From Acidobacteriota bacterium (GTDB taxonomy: Bacteria; Acidobacteriota; Blastocatellia; Chloracidobacteriales; JADJPF01), in the NCBI GenBank assembly GCA_016213785.1, contig JACQZQ010000003.1:100792-164791 (forward strand): DNA of 64,000 bases, given 5' to 3'. Position 1 is the first letter of the stretch; every line of letters begins with the position of its first letter. Positions 55,452 to 64,000 of this stretch are shown here, in pieces. Both the position numbers and the translations under genes were made by a program. The notes under the pieces are model-generated. The model was not told where the DNA came from, searched no databases, and saw only the letters and a list, made by a program, of their open reading frames with translations.

Positions 55452-57974
55452 TTATCCGCGTCTAATTCCTGCACGAAGGATTTTTTGCTTATCAATTTCC
55501 CCTGGATCCTGTGGTAGTAACTTGCATAGCTCTATAACATTTTCTTTTAATTTATCCCATTGCTCTTTTTCTAAAGCCTTGTGACCTTGAGAGAGATATT
55601 TTTCTGCTAATTCTCTATTTGTAAAAACAAAATGAGGTTGTTGAAGAAGTTCAAATGTATCTTGCCAAAAACCATTTTGCTTAAAACGAATATGCCAGTT
55701 AAGCGCCTCAACTTCTGAACGAGTTTTTTCTAATGCTGTTTCATCTTCTCGGCTAATATGGCGCTCTGCTTCTCTACAAAGTAGCTCAAACTCTTTTTTC
55801 TCAAATTTATCGCCCCATTTATCGACTATTTTTCTAGCCTCTTCTTTTTCCCATTCAAACTTACGTAAAGCAAAAAGCATTTTCCCTTCAGATTTTAGTT
55901 TTTTTTCTATTTGACCAATGTTTCCGCGTACTTCTCTAAATTCCTCAAAAACCCGTTTTGCATCCCCTGGATCGCGTGTCTCAGGGTTAGCAAGATGTCT
56001 ATGGCCTTCTAAGTAAATTTCCTCTAATCTAGCACTAAGCTCTTGGATTTCTCTTTTTAATGAAGGAATGTCTATTTCATCTGCCATACTTTCTAGATTT
56101 CTAATTCGATAAAAATAGCGGTCTAGTTCAAATTGAATTTTTTTAACTTTTTCTATAATTTGCTCTTTGCTTTCATCTGGTATATAAACGCCTTCTCTAA
56201 AATGCTGATTAAGTATTGGAACAAATGCTTCAACTTCCATTAATCTAGATGCACTAATGGCAATACTTAATTCAATGTCAGCGCCCTCTGGTAGGGGGCG
56301 CTGAATATGAGCAGCATTAATTTTTAATGCTCCTACCCAAATATTAGCTTCTGGGTCAGGAAATTCACCTTCCCAAATCTTAATTGCAATATAATCATCA
56401 GGTTTGCTAGGTCTAAGGGTTTTATCCGCTTTACAATGGACAATTGTTTGTGCTGGAAGTGGTGTAGAGCGTGGAAAAATAATCTCTATTGTTGTAGTTC
56501 CATCAGGGCGAACAAACTCCGCTCCAATTGAGTGTGGAAGCGGCGGCTCAGATAATGCTAAGCCATGTCTTATAGAAAAGGATTCAATGTTAGTAACTAA
56601 ATTATTACCAATCCTATCTCTAATAAAAATATTAAAGTTTGTAGTTTTTCCTTCTAGTAATTGAACATAAACCTCAAAATAATTATCAGTAATAGGCATC
56701 CATCCGCTTGTCCAATGTTTACTATCTGATTCAATTAAAATTTCTAAAGCTGTATCATTTTCCCCTTCAATTCGTCCTGCCACTAGACAACTAGTATCAG
56801 ACCAGACGCTTTCATGAGCCAAAGTTATATTTAATGTGTCTGTTGCTTTGTTTAGATTAACTTTAGACCTTTGTTTACCGATAGTTGAAGCATAAATGGC
56901 TGCTCCTCTTGCTACTACAGTCATTGGATCAATACTAAAATCTAGTGGAAGGTTTAACTCTGTACTAAGCATATCTCGAATTATTGGCATATGTGTTGGG
57001 CCGCCAACTAAAACCACTTTTGCTATATCTTCTCTACTTATATGAGCATCATTAATGGCTTGTTTACATAATAAAATCGTTTTATTAATAAGCCCTTCTA
57101 CTAGAATATTTAACTCACTACGAGAAATCTCCATTTCTATTTCAATAGGTTTTTGATCATCATCATCACCTACATTAAAAAGACTAATAGTAACTTTTTC
57201 TGAAAAACTTAGGTCTATTTTTGCTTGTTCTGCTTCGCGATGTAGAATTTGAATTAACCGACGATATGAAGAAACAGCCTTACCTGCTTCAGGAAGATTA
57301 AAAGACTCTTGCAATTTAGGCCAAAGTAGTTTTCTAACTACAAGGCGATCAAAATCTAAACCGCCTAACATATTATTACCACGATGTTCTAACACACGTA
57401 GTTGACCATCCTTAGTAGAAACAACTGCAATATCAAAAGTTCCTCCACCTAAATCATAAACAAGCCAACGTGAGTTAATCGCATCAGACTTCATTCCATA
57501 AGCAATTGCAGCCGCTAAAGGCTCTTGAAGTAGTGGAAACTCTATTAAACCAGCTAAACTAGCCGCTCGTGCTGTTGCCTCACATTGCAACTGCCCAAAA
57601 GCAGCAGGGACAGTTATTACTGCGGAAGAAAAGGTTTCTCCAGTAACTTGGCGAGCATCTTCTAAAACAGACTTTAAGACCTCAGCCGAAAGCTCTTCAG
57701 CTGTAAGAGACTTATTAGCTGCCTTAAAATATCTAGGATCGCTTTGTCCCATCCAACGCTTAAACCCGCTATCAACATTTTCAAAATCTTCATAAAGAAG
57801 TTGATAGGCTCGTTTGCCTACAATAATACGACCAGTTTTTTCTATTCTTACAACAGAGGGAGTAACATCCATTTGATCGCGATTCTTAAAAACTCGCACC
57901 TCACCATTTTCATATTTAGCAATTGCTGAATTAGTTGTCCCTAAATCAATTCCATAGTCTATAGTGTTACTCAT
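55452..57974 (-). CDS. Hsp70 (DnaK-type) variant with long helical C-terminus
   Basis: An 840-residue Hsp70 family protein. The ATG at 57974 is preferred (GAGGA ribosome-binding site 5 bases before); a TTG 12 bases upstream would extend it. The nucleotide-binding domain is complete: GIDLGTTNSAIAKY (8-21), YDLGGGTFDIAVVS near residue 180 and VVLVGGPTHMPIIRD near 325. Residues of about 370-595 form a beta-rich region unlike the standard DnaK substrate domain, and about 600-840 are long charged helices. There is no EEVD-like tail. It is about 200 residues longer than DnaK and likely specialised, working with the two preceding gene products. Confidence 0.93.
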   Translation of the reverse strand: MSNTIDYGIDLGTTNSAIAKYENGEVRVFKNRDQMDVTPSVVRIEKTGRIIVGKRAYQLLYEDFENVDSGFKRWMGQSDPRYFKAANKSLTAEELSAEVLKSVLEDARQVTGETFSSAVITVPAAFGQLQCEATARAASLAGLIEFPLLQEPLAAAIAYGMKSDAINSRWLVYDLGGGTFDIAVVSTKDGQLRVLEHRGNNMLGGLDFDRLVVRKLLWPKLQESFNLPEAGKAVSSYRRLIQILHREAEQAKIDLSFSEKVTISLFNVGDDDDQKPIEIEMEISRSELNILVEGLINKTILLCKQAINDAHISREDIAKVVLVGGPTHMPIIRDMLSTELNLPLDFSIDPMTVVARGAAIYASTIGKQRSKVNLNKATDTLNITLAHESVWSDTSCLVAGRIEGENDTALEILIESDSKHWTSGWMPITDNYFEVYVQLLEGKTTNFNIFIRDRIGNNLVTNIESFSIRHGLALSEPPLPHSIGAEFVRPDGTTTIEIIFPRSTPLPAQTIVHCKADKTLRPSKPDDYIAIKIWEGEFPDPEANIWVGALKINAAHIQRPLPEGADIELSIAISASRLMEVEAFVPILNQHFREGVYIPDESKEQIIEKVKKIQFELDRYFYRIRNLESMADEIDIPSLKREIQELSARLEEIYLEGHRHLANPETRDPGDAKRVFEEFREVRGNIGQIEKKLKSEGKMLFALRKFEWEKEEARKIVDKWGDKFEKKEFELLCREAERHISREDETALEKTRSEVEALNWHIRFKQNGFWQDTFELLQQPHFVFTNRELAEKYLSQGHKALEKEQWDKLKENVIELCKLLPQDPGEIDKQKILRAGIRRG

Positions 57975-58023
57975 AGTTTTCCTCAAATTACCTAAAATAA
58001 AATCTTGGGTAAAAATATTAGCT

Positions 58024-58383
58024 TTATTTTTCTTTAGTTAAAATTACTTGCCCTGATACTAAAAGCTTATTTTCAAATAAAATAATTGGCACAATGGTTT
58101 CTTTAATAAAAAGCTGTGTTTGGTCATTTTCTTTTTGAGTTTTTCTATCTTGATCTTCTATGTCAATTACTTCTAAAGCTAAGCCTGCATCATAGATTTT
58201 TCCGCTAAGATCTAGAAAAACACAACCTTGATCTTCTAGAGTTTGCCTAAGCTTTTTAGCAGAATATTTTAATACTACTAGGTTTGGTTGGTCTGGGAGT
58301 TTTGCTAGATTTTGCCCTAAACGCCATACTTCTATAGCTAATGTAGCTAGGGCTTCTTGAGAGAGTTGAGCGCTTTTACTCAT
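58024..58383 (-). CDS. Small GrpE-like candidate nucleotide-exchange protein
   Basis: A 119-residue soluble protein. A short N-terminal helix is followed by KKLRQTLEDQGCVFLDLSGK and IYDAGLALEVIDIEDQ, then ETIVPIILFENKLLVSGQVI near the C-terminus. This order (helix, G-x-x-(V/F)-x-x-x-x-G, then V-(I/V)-x-P-x-x-x-x-x-x-x-x-G-x-V-(I/L)) resembles the GrpE beta domain, but the long GrpE dimer helix is short or missing. Location between a TPR/J-like gene (10 bases upstream) and the Hsp70 gene (49 bases downstream) makes a nucleotide-exchange role attractive. By sequence alone it could also be an unrelated beta protein. Confidence 0.6.
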   Translation of the reverse strand: MSKSAQLSQEALATLAIEVWRLGQNLAKLPDQPNLVVLKYSAKKLRQTLEDQGCVFLDLSGKIYDAGLALEVIDIEDQDRKTQKENDQTQLFIKETIVPIILFENKLLVSGQVILTKEK

Positions 58384-58393
58384 AACTAAAACT

Positions 58394-61300
58394 TTAATTT
58401 CTTTCCATTTGACTAAGCAATTCTGCTGCTAAATCAGGAGCAAGTGTTTTTAATAAGTTATATTCTTCTAATGCTAAATGATAGTCATCCATCAACATAT
58501 AAGTTAGACCTAAACCATAATGGGCTTTTTGATGCTCTGGTCTAAGTCTAATAAGCTCTTTATAAGCCTCTACTGCTTCTTTATAACGTTTTGATTGCCG
58601 ATAAATTGTTGCTAAATTGAAATAACTATTAACATCTTTAGGGTTATTGTGAATTACTATTTTATAAGCTCCAATAGCTTCTTGATAAAGCTGTAGTTTG
58701 GAATAAGCTACTCCTAAAGCAAAATAAGCAGGTAAAAGATCCATTTTTAATGAAACAGCTTCTTTATAAGATTTAATCGCTTCACCATAGCTTCCTGCTT
58801 TACTAAAAGCAACCCCTAAATTGTAATGTGCCATAGCATCATCAGGTTTATTAAGAACTTGCTCTTGATAAAAAGTTAAATTTTTATCTGCCTCTGTTGC
58901 TACTTGTTTTGTTTCTATCTCTACGTCTGTTTCTGTTTTAGAACTAGAACTTGAAGCTAAATCATTTGGAGAAAATATGTTTATTGCTGGAAAATTTAAC
59001 TCAAATGCTTGTTGGGAAAATGAGAGAGTTTTTTCTATCTCCTCAAGACTTGTTTTTGCTTGCTTATGGTTTGAATCAAACCTTAGAGCTTCTTTATATT
59101 CCTGTTTAGCATTTTGAAGTCGGTTTAATTTTTCATAAACTAACCCTAAATTATAATGTACATCTGCTGTAGGTTTATAGCGTAGGGCTTGTTTAAAGTT
59201 ATCTAAAGCCTCTAAATAGCGTGATAAATTACGGTAAATAACCCCTAAATTGTAATAAGCGCTAAAATGCTGAGAATCTAGATTAAGTACTTGTTTATAG
59301 GTATCTACAGCTTCTTTATATTTTTTTAGCTTAGAATAGGCAACACCTAAAGCAAAATGGGCTTCAACATAGTTGTTTTCTAGTCTGATGGCTTGATGAT
59401 AAGCTATTACGGCTTCTGATGTTTGAGCAGATTTATTATAAGCAACTCCTAGATTATAAAAGGCTTTAGCATCATTTGGAGTAAGCTGGGTTAATTGTTG
59501 ATAAATTTCTATAGTCTCTTGGTGTCTTCCTAATTTGTTTAAGGTCGAAGCAAGGTTGTAATAAGCTTTAGTGTTATTTGGTTGCTGAAAAATAATTTGT
59601 CTATAAATTACTACAACCTCTTTATATTCCTCTACTTGACTATGAAGATGCGCTTTTTGAAAAAGCGCATCTATCTCAGACTGTTTATTAGTAAAACTAT
59701 AGGGTTGTTGATTTTCTGGTAGACTTAAGCTTGTCTGTAAGCTCCTATTTGCTCTAGATAAAGACTCTTCTGCTGCCAAGTAATTAGGATTTAACTTAAG
59801 TGCTAGACGGTAATTTTCAGTAGCTTCTAAAAAACGCTCTTGACGCTCATAAATTAACCCAATTTGATAGTAGCTTTGCTCGTCATCTGCTTTATTGGCT
59901 AGTACTTGACGATAGTAATTTAATGCTAATGAATAATTTTCTTGATAAAAATAACACATTGCTAGTTGAAAATATGCTTGCCAATAACTTGAATTAAGTA
60001 AAATAACTTGTTTATAAGTATTAATTGCCTCACTATAGCTAGAAAGCATAAAGTAGAGTTCTGCTAGGCGAAAATGAAGCTTATTATCGCTAGGCTTAGA
60101 ATAAATAGCCTGTTGATAGGCTGCTATAGCATCTTGGTATTTTTGTAGTTTTTCATAAGAAAAAGCTAAATATTGATATGCCTCAGTGTAGTTAGATTTA
60201 TTGCGAATCGCTTGTTGAAAAGCTGTAATTGCTTCTTGAAACTGATGGTGCTCATAGTAAATTAAACCTAAGTGAAAACCTGCACGGCTATGTTCTGGGC
60301 AAAGCTCTAGAGTTTGCTGAAAAGCTAGCATAGCTTCAGGATATTTTCTTTGTTTATTATACGCTATAGCTAACTGATAATAAGCCTCAAAATAAGCTGG
60401 AATAAAACTAATGGCTTGGTGGTAGGCTAAAATGGCTTCTTCAAGGTTTTCAAGCTCTTCATAAGTAATTCCTAAGTAAAAATAAGCTTCTGCCATATCA
60501 GGTTTTAATTTAAGTGCTTCTTGAATAAAGGGAAGTGCTTCATTAAAGCGATTTAGCTTAGTATGTAGAAATCCAATATTAAAATGAGCTTCAGCTAATT
60601 CTGAATCAAACTTAATTGCATTCTTAAATGACTCGATTGCTTCAGGAAAACGGGCTAATTTTCTGTAACTTAACCCTAGGTAAAAGTGGGCTTCAGCTAA
60701 ATCAGTTTTTATAAGCGTTGCTTCTCTATAGGCTTCGGTCGCTTCTTGATAACGTTCTGCATCATAATGATTTCGCCCTATTTCTAAATAATGATTTGCT
60801 CGACGCTCAGTTACTAAAGATAAATTTTGTTCTATACGCTCAGCTAAAAGGCTTTCTGGAACTAGGCTTAAAGCCTCTTTAATAAGTTTTTCATAGGTAG
60901 TAAAATTTTCACCATCAGTAAGGTAATAATCAGCAATTTTTTTTAAACACTTAGCAAGTTCTTCTTCAATACGACAGAGTATCTCTGAGTTAGAGTTTGA
61001 TATTTCTTTTAGGAAGTTTAATTTAGCTAGTAGATATGCTTTGTAAGTCTGGTAGGCTTGATCGCATGCCTTACGTTTTGTTTCTAGGAACTGTTTTTCT
61101 TTTCCTAAAACTTTCTCTAATTGACTAAAAATATTATCTACTGATCTTTTTATGTCATTTTCAAAATTCTCAAATGCATTTGCTTCTATCTGTTTGAGTA
61201 ATTTTTCAGGAAAATTACTTTGTTTTAATATTTCTAAATAAGTTTTAGCTAGTTTAGAATTTTTTGATAGCAAAGCTTCAGAAAACAAATTTACTAAGGG

Positions 61301-61864
61301 TATTAAGACTAGAGCAGGGGCTTGTTCTTGAAGTTCTTTAAAGTCTGCTTTGGTAGCTAGTGGCTCAAACCCCGATTCTAATTCCAAATTCGTAAAACAT
61401 GCCCAAAAAGCATGACTACTTAATAAATCTTGCCAGATTTGTAAAGTTTTTTTCCAGAAAGAAGCATCATTAGTAAAGCGTTTTTCACAAAGAAATAAAT
61501 ATAACCGAGCTAAATTAGCCTTTGAGCTTATTTGAGCATCTGAATCCCAATTAGCAATAGCGGAATCTAAATCTCTGTTCTTAAGTAAAGTCAAAACAGA
61601 AGCGTCTAATAAATTTGTGTTAGTAAACCAAAATAACCGTTCTTTTAATCTACTCAAAGGGTTTTCTAACTCATTAACGGCGTCTCGAATGGTATTTTCA
61701 TTGTAAGAGAGTGATGATAAAAAGGTTATAGGATCAACCCCTTTAGCAACACCGCCTGCTCTAAGCCTAGTGCGTAAGGATTGTTGAGCATCTCTAACAG
61801 ATTTTTTAGTTGCATTTGCACAAAGCCCTAAAATTCTAAATGCATTTTTTGTATGACTTTTCAT
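58394..61864 (-). CDS. Large TPR protein with J-domain-like N-terminus lacking HPD
   Basis: A 1156-residue protein. Residues of about 7-90 (NAFRILGLCANATKKSVRDA) look like helices I-II of a J-domain, but where HPD should be the sequence reads RLRAGGVAKGVDP, so the Hsp70-stimulating motif is absent or replaced. About residues 90-350 are helical, with a coiled coil. From about 355 there are 20-21 TPRs (AEAHFYLGLSYRKLARFPEA type), interrupted by a Ser/Thr-rich linker near 950-985. No signal peptide or membrane segment is seen. The gene starts a tight row with the GrpE-like and Hsp70 genes. A substrate-recruiting role for the Hsp70 is inferred. Confidence 0.88.
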   Translation of the reverse strand: MKSHTKNAFRILGLCANATKKSVRDAQQSLRTRLRAGGVAKGVDPITFLSSLSYNENTIRDAVNELENPLSRLKERLFWFTNTNLLDASVLTLLKNRDLDSAIANWDSDAQISSKANLARLYLFLCEKRFTNDASFWKKTLQIWQDLLSSHAFWACFTNLELESGFEPLATKADFKELQEQAPALVLIPLVNLFSEALLSKNSKLAKTYLEILKQSNFPEKLLKQIEANAFENFENDIKRSVDNIFSQLEKVLGKEKQFLETKRKACDQAYQTYKAYLLAKLNFLKEISNSNSEILCRIEEELAKCLKKIADYYLTDGENFTTYEKLIKEALSLVPESLLAERIEQNLSLVTERRANHYLEIGRNHYDAERYQEATEAYREATLIKTDLAEAHFYLGLSYRKLARFPEAIESFKNAIKFDSELAEAHFNIGFLHTKLNRFNEALPFIQEALKLKPDMAEAYFYLGITYEELENLEEAILAYHQAISFIPAYFEAYYQLAIAYNKQRKYPEAMLAFQQTLELCPEHSRAGFHLGLIYYEHHQFQEAITAFQQAIRNKSNYTEAYQYLAFSYEKLQKYQDAIAAYQQAIYSKPSDNKLHFRLAELYFMLSSYSEAINTYKQVILLNSSYWQAYFQLAMCYFYQENYSLALNYYRQVLANKADDEQSYYQIGLIYERQERFLEATENYRLALKLNPNYLAAEESLSRANRSLQTSLSLPENQQPYSFTNKQSEIDALFQKAHLHSQVEEYKEVVVIYRQIIFQQPNNTKAYYNLASTLNKLGRHQETIEIYQQLTQLTPNDAKAFYNLGVAYNKSAQTSEAVIAYHQAIRLENNYVEAHFALGVAYSKLKKYKEAVDTYKQVLNLDSQHFSAYYNLGVIYRNLSRYLEALDNFKQALRYKPTADVHYNLGLVYEKLNRLQNAKQEYKEALRFDSNHKQAKTSLEEIEKTLSFSQQAFELNFPAINIFSPNDLASSSSSKTETDVEIETKQVATEADKNLTFYQEQVLNKPDDAMAHYNLGVAFSKAGSYGEAIKSYKEAVSLKMDLLPAYFALGVAYSKLQLYQEAIGAYKIVIHNNPKDVNSYFNLATIYRQSKRYKEAVEAYKELIRLRPEHQKAHYGLGLTYMLMDDYHLALEEYNLLKTLAPDLAAELLSQMERN

Positions 61865-62036
61865 AGCGTAACTTAATGCAAAAAATAGTTTTAAGATTAT
61901 TTGGTTTTGAAAATAAGTTTTTTAATTGTTTTATGCTTATTCTAGATTGCTGATAATAGCCCAAGTATTGTTTGTTTGATAATTAAATTTGGTTGGATAT
62001 AGATTTAATAAAACATATTATAATAGCCCTGTTATT

Positions 62037-62657
62037 TTAGGTCTGGTTTAGGTCTGGGCTTTTTTGCCTAAAACAGCTTAGCTCTCTTGAATAATAATCT
62101 AGCTGTTTTTCCATCTCATCTTTTCTAACTTCTTGTCTTTTGGCTTCAAGTGATATTGCTTTCCAGTGTTTTGCATACTCTAGAGGTAACTTCACCTTTG
62201 TTGTTGCCCATTTCTTACCATAAATTTTTATTATTAGATAACCTATAAAAGCTAAATCAAAAGGTAGCAGTAACCCCCAAACATTGTTAGATAGAAACCA
62301 ACATGGTGTAGCAAGTAAAAAAAGTGCTGATGGGAGAGTTAAACGCCATATTCGTTCTAAATTTGTAGCTTTTTTGTAAAGTTCTTCTAAGCGATAAAAT
62401 TCTTTTAAGTCAAAATCCAACTTAGCTACTTCTTTTGAATAGTACTCAACTCCTATTAGCCTAAAATCACAGTCACATTTCATACAGTTTGAAAAAAGTA
62501 GTGAATTATTAGTTTGACAAGAAATACAAAGAACTGTTAACTGCCTGTTACATTTTTGACAATGAGTGCGCTTGCCCATCTGATCAATTGCATGTGAACA
62601 ATTGGGACAACGCGCCATTTCTAGCGCTGTAATTTTTTTTACATCAACACGTAACAT
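62037..62657 (-). CDS. Zinc-ribbon membrane protein
   Basis: A 206-residue protein. The N-terminal about 65 residues hold several CxxC pairs (CPNC at 17-20, CQKC near 33-36, CISC near 44-47, CMKC near 58-61), a multiple zinc-ribbon. Two closely spaced hydrophobic segments (about residues 108-146) form a hairpin, followed by a charged coiled coil. It lies 172 bases upstream of the TPR/J-like gene and on the same strand. The topology places the ribbons and coiled coil on the cytoplasmic side. No family name can be given. Confidence 0.78.
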   Translation of the reverse strand: MLRVDVKKITALEMARCPNCSHAIDQMGKRTHCQKCNRQLTVLCISCQTNNSLLFSNCMKCDCDFRLIGVEYYSKEVAKLDFDLKEFYRLEELYKKATNLERIWRLTLPSALFLLATPCWFLSNNVWGLLLPFDLAFIGYLIIKIYGKKWATTKVKLPLEYAKHWKAISLEAKRQEVRKDEMEKQLDYYSRELSCFRQKSPDLNQT

Positions 62658-62807
62658 GGCTGATTATTTTTTAACTATACTGGTTAAGTTTTTTAAGAGT
62701 AAATCTTTAGAGTAAATCTAAGATGATTTTTAACTCTATGTTTTTAAGTAAATTATGGGAACAAGAGACTTTATTAAATTTATTATAGTTAAGCTCTATT
62801 AATTAAT

Positions 62808-63104
62808 TTATTTACTAAATAAACTCTTTAACCAACCACCACCTTTAGTCTGAGGTTGATTATTAGCTTGTTCTGTTTGTGTTTCAGCCGTTGGTAGAGG
62901 GGCTGTTGCAGCTAGGTTTTGTTTAGCACTAACACTGGCAATACTATTGCTTGCAGCAGATGCAGGTGCCATTTTAGCTGCTACTGATGAACTAGCGACA
63001 ATACTACGTCTCATATCTGAAGTAATTGCTAATCCACAGGTAAGACAGAATTTAGTAAAAACAGGGTTATTACTTTGGCATCGAGTACAAATAGCAATTT
63101 CCAT
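62808..63104 (-). CDS. Small zinc-ribbon protein with disordered linker
   Basis: A 98-residue protein. The N-terminal CTRCQSNNPVFTKFCLTCG is one zinc ribbon (Cys6, Cys9, Cys20, Cys23). About 60 residues of Ala/Ser/Gln/Pro low complexity follow, and then GGGWLKSLFSK, which may be a short binding or amphipathic motif. It is first in the minus-strand series leading to the chaperone-like genes. The function is unknown. Confidence 0.75.
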   Translation of the reverse strand: MEIAICTRCQSNNPVFTKFCLTCGLAITSDMRRSIVASSSVAAKMAPASAASNSIASVSAKQNLAATAPLPTAETQTEQANNQPQTKGGGWLKSLFSK

Positions 63105-63819
63105 AATTACCGTTTACCTTTTGGTAGAGATTTGATTCAGTTATTGATCCTAGCATAAATCGCTATTTAGTGTTTAAGCTTTCTTTAAGCTTTTTCCAAA
63201 ATTTATTTCTAAAGAAGATCAAAAAAATTGTTACACACTATCCCCCATCACTACCCGGTCAACTCAAGAATTAAAACACCCTGAAGCTTTTGAACCCATT
63301 ACATCTGATCTAACTACCGATCTGGAAAAATAACAAGTTTTAAAGAACCTATTGCAAAAATAAAATATCTTAAAATCCATTGATTTAGTGTGGTCTATTA
63401 ACTCATTTGCTATCAATAAGTTTAATATATATTTTTTAATTCAAGAAAATTTTCTTTTCCATTGATTTTCCTGATTATATTCCCGTAAGAATATCTTTTA
63501 TTCTGGATTTTTTTACACAAGATCTGTTGACAGCTTAAATCTTGATCTGTATATTCAGCTTTCGTTTTGAGATTGGTTTTTGAATCTGCTTCAGCAAAAT
63601 GTTCGGAAAAAACGATTGCAAGAAACAAAAAGCAATAGTAGTCTAACAAACGCCGCAAGTAAGAAAGAAGTAACCTCAAAAGCTATTTGCAAAAAAAAAT
63701 CCTAAAAGTCAAAAACTCGTAAACCATAGTGAGAACTAGGTTTAGGTGGTTGTTTTCTTTAATCCAAAAACGTTGAAAAACGGAGTCGGAAAAAAGATAA
63801 AAAAAGCGGAAAAAAGTGG
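63105..63819. other. Intergenic region, about 715 bp, before an rRNA-type promoter
   Basis: Mostly AT-rich. About 63237-63330 is locally richer in G/C and holds a short plus-strand frame without a start ending in TTDLEK and a stop, possibly a gene remnant. An 85-codon minus-strand frame (63422-63679) starts with TTG and has no ribosome-binding site, so it is not called. Phased A-tracts at 63776-63815 lead into the promoter at 63820. No tRNA was recognised. Confidence 0.55.
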
Positions 63820-63847
63820 TTGACTAAAAAAGGAAAATGAGTAGAAT
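63820..63847 (+). promoter_or_regulatory. Strong promoter, predicted rRNA operon P1
   Basis: TTGACT (63820-63825), 16-base spacer, TAGAAT (63842-63847): both boxes differ from consensus by one base. Four A-tracts just upstream (63776-63815), the last three spaced about one helical turn apart, could serve as an UP element or bend DNA, as at strong rRNA promoters. Confidence 0.75.
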
Positions 63848-64000
63848 AGAAATTTCCGGCAGTAAAAGAAATCAAGATTTACTACGGCAAAGATATTTCT
63901 TAAGAAGAAGTAACTACAAAGTCGATGTTTGAAAACTGAATAGGTAAGGTAAAAGAAGTAAGAAATTACGTCAATCTTTTGAAGAGCACAACAGTAAGAT
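63848..64000 (+). other. Predicted rRNA operon leader (5' part only)
   Basis: The transcript from the promoter above would contain TGTTTGAAAACTGAATA (63926-63942), close to the boxA-containing leader element TTTGAAAACT found before rRNA genes in other bacteria. No protein start is seen. The rRNA itself lies beyond the window; whether it is 16S or another rRNA cannot be seen. Confidence 0.65.

Noticed and set aside
63422..63679. 85-codon minus-strand frame before the rRNA-type promoter
   Set aside because: It starts at TTG, has no ribosome-binding site, and reads into an AT-rich non-coding gap; composition does not look like a gene.
1..64000. tRNA genes, insertion sequences, prophage genes
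   Set aside because: No T-loop-like motif with a cloverleaf, transposase or terminal inverted repeat was recognised by eye; a tRNA scan would be decisive.

Overview
The window is AT-rich bacterial chromosome with dense, mostly minus-strand gene blocks. Signal peptides, a DUF5916 outer-membrane-type protein, a TonB C-terminal domain protein and a beta-propeller two-component sensor point to a Gram-negative envelope. Together with abundant HEAT/TPR proteins and a DUF4388 kinase, the content resembles Acidobacteriota, but this taxonomic reading is inferred from gene content only. No phage, insertion sequence, CRISPR array or tRNA gene was recognised.

Layout. 0-4 kb: the 3' part of an unrecognised coiled-coil protein, then a secreted M36 metalloprotease ending at a bidirectional terminator. 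4-19 kb (minus): a secreted S41 protease, two overlapping genes for exported HEAT-repeat proteins, a DUF1232 protein, a GT39-like and a TMTC-like membrane glycosyltransferase, and a large Ser/Thr kinase fused to DUF4388, a J-domain and TPRs. 19-26.5 kb: a DCC-family thiol protein, a PLP trans-sulfuration enzyme, an HD hydrolase, a YtcJ-like amidohydrolase, a divergent pair made of a Tat-signal AtzG-like small protein and an amidase, and a PfkB sugar kinase. 26.5-30.8 kb (minus): a partial F-type ATP synthase operon (b', b, delta, alpha, gamma; a, c, beta and epsilon are not here). 31-36 kb: polyphosphate kinase and a sigma-54 activator. 36-46 kb: secreted Ig-like proteins, a TonB-type protein, a 1211-residue hybrid sensor kinase, an ATP-grasp protein and a crotonase. 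46.8-54.7 kb (plus): a membrane protein/winged-helix pair with a notable promoter, UppS, YjbQ, small membrane proteins, a metallopeptidase-like protein and a DUF5916 protein. 54.7-63.1 kb (minus): DedA, then a chaperone-like cluster (Hsp70 variant, GrpE-like small protein, J-like/TPR giant, two zinc-ribbon proteins). At 63.8 kb a strong promoter and a boxA-like leader on the plus strand run off the window and look like the start of an rRNA operon.

The most interesting units are: (1) the Hsp70 / GrpE-like / J-like-TPR gene set, in which the J-like region lacks HPD; (2) an amidase whose GatC/AtzG-like partner alone carries a twin-arginine signal, suggesting export by hitchhiking; (3) a predicted leaderless operon whose promoter carries two palindromic boxes and which encodes its own winged-helix protein; (4) the split ATP synthase operon with two hairpins between atpA and atpG. 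Five coding regions carry in-frame short tandem repeats with units that are multiples of three bases.

Start codons were corrected where the longest open frame began at TTG or GTG and an ATG lay downstream, with or without a good ribosome-binding site.
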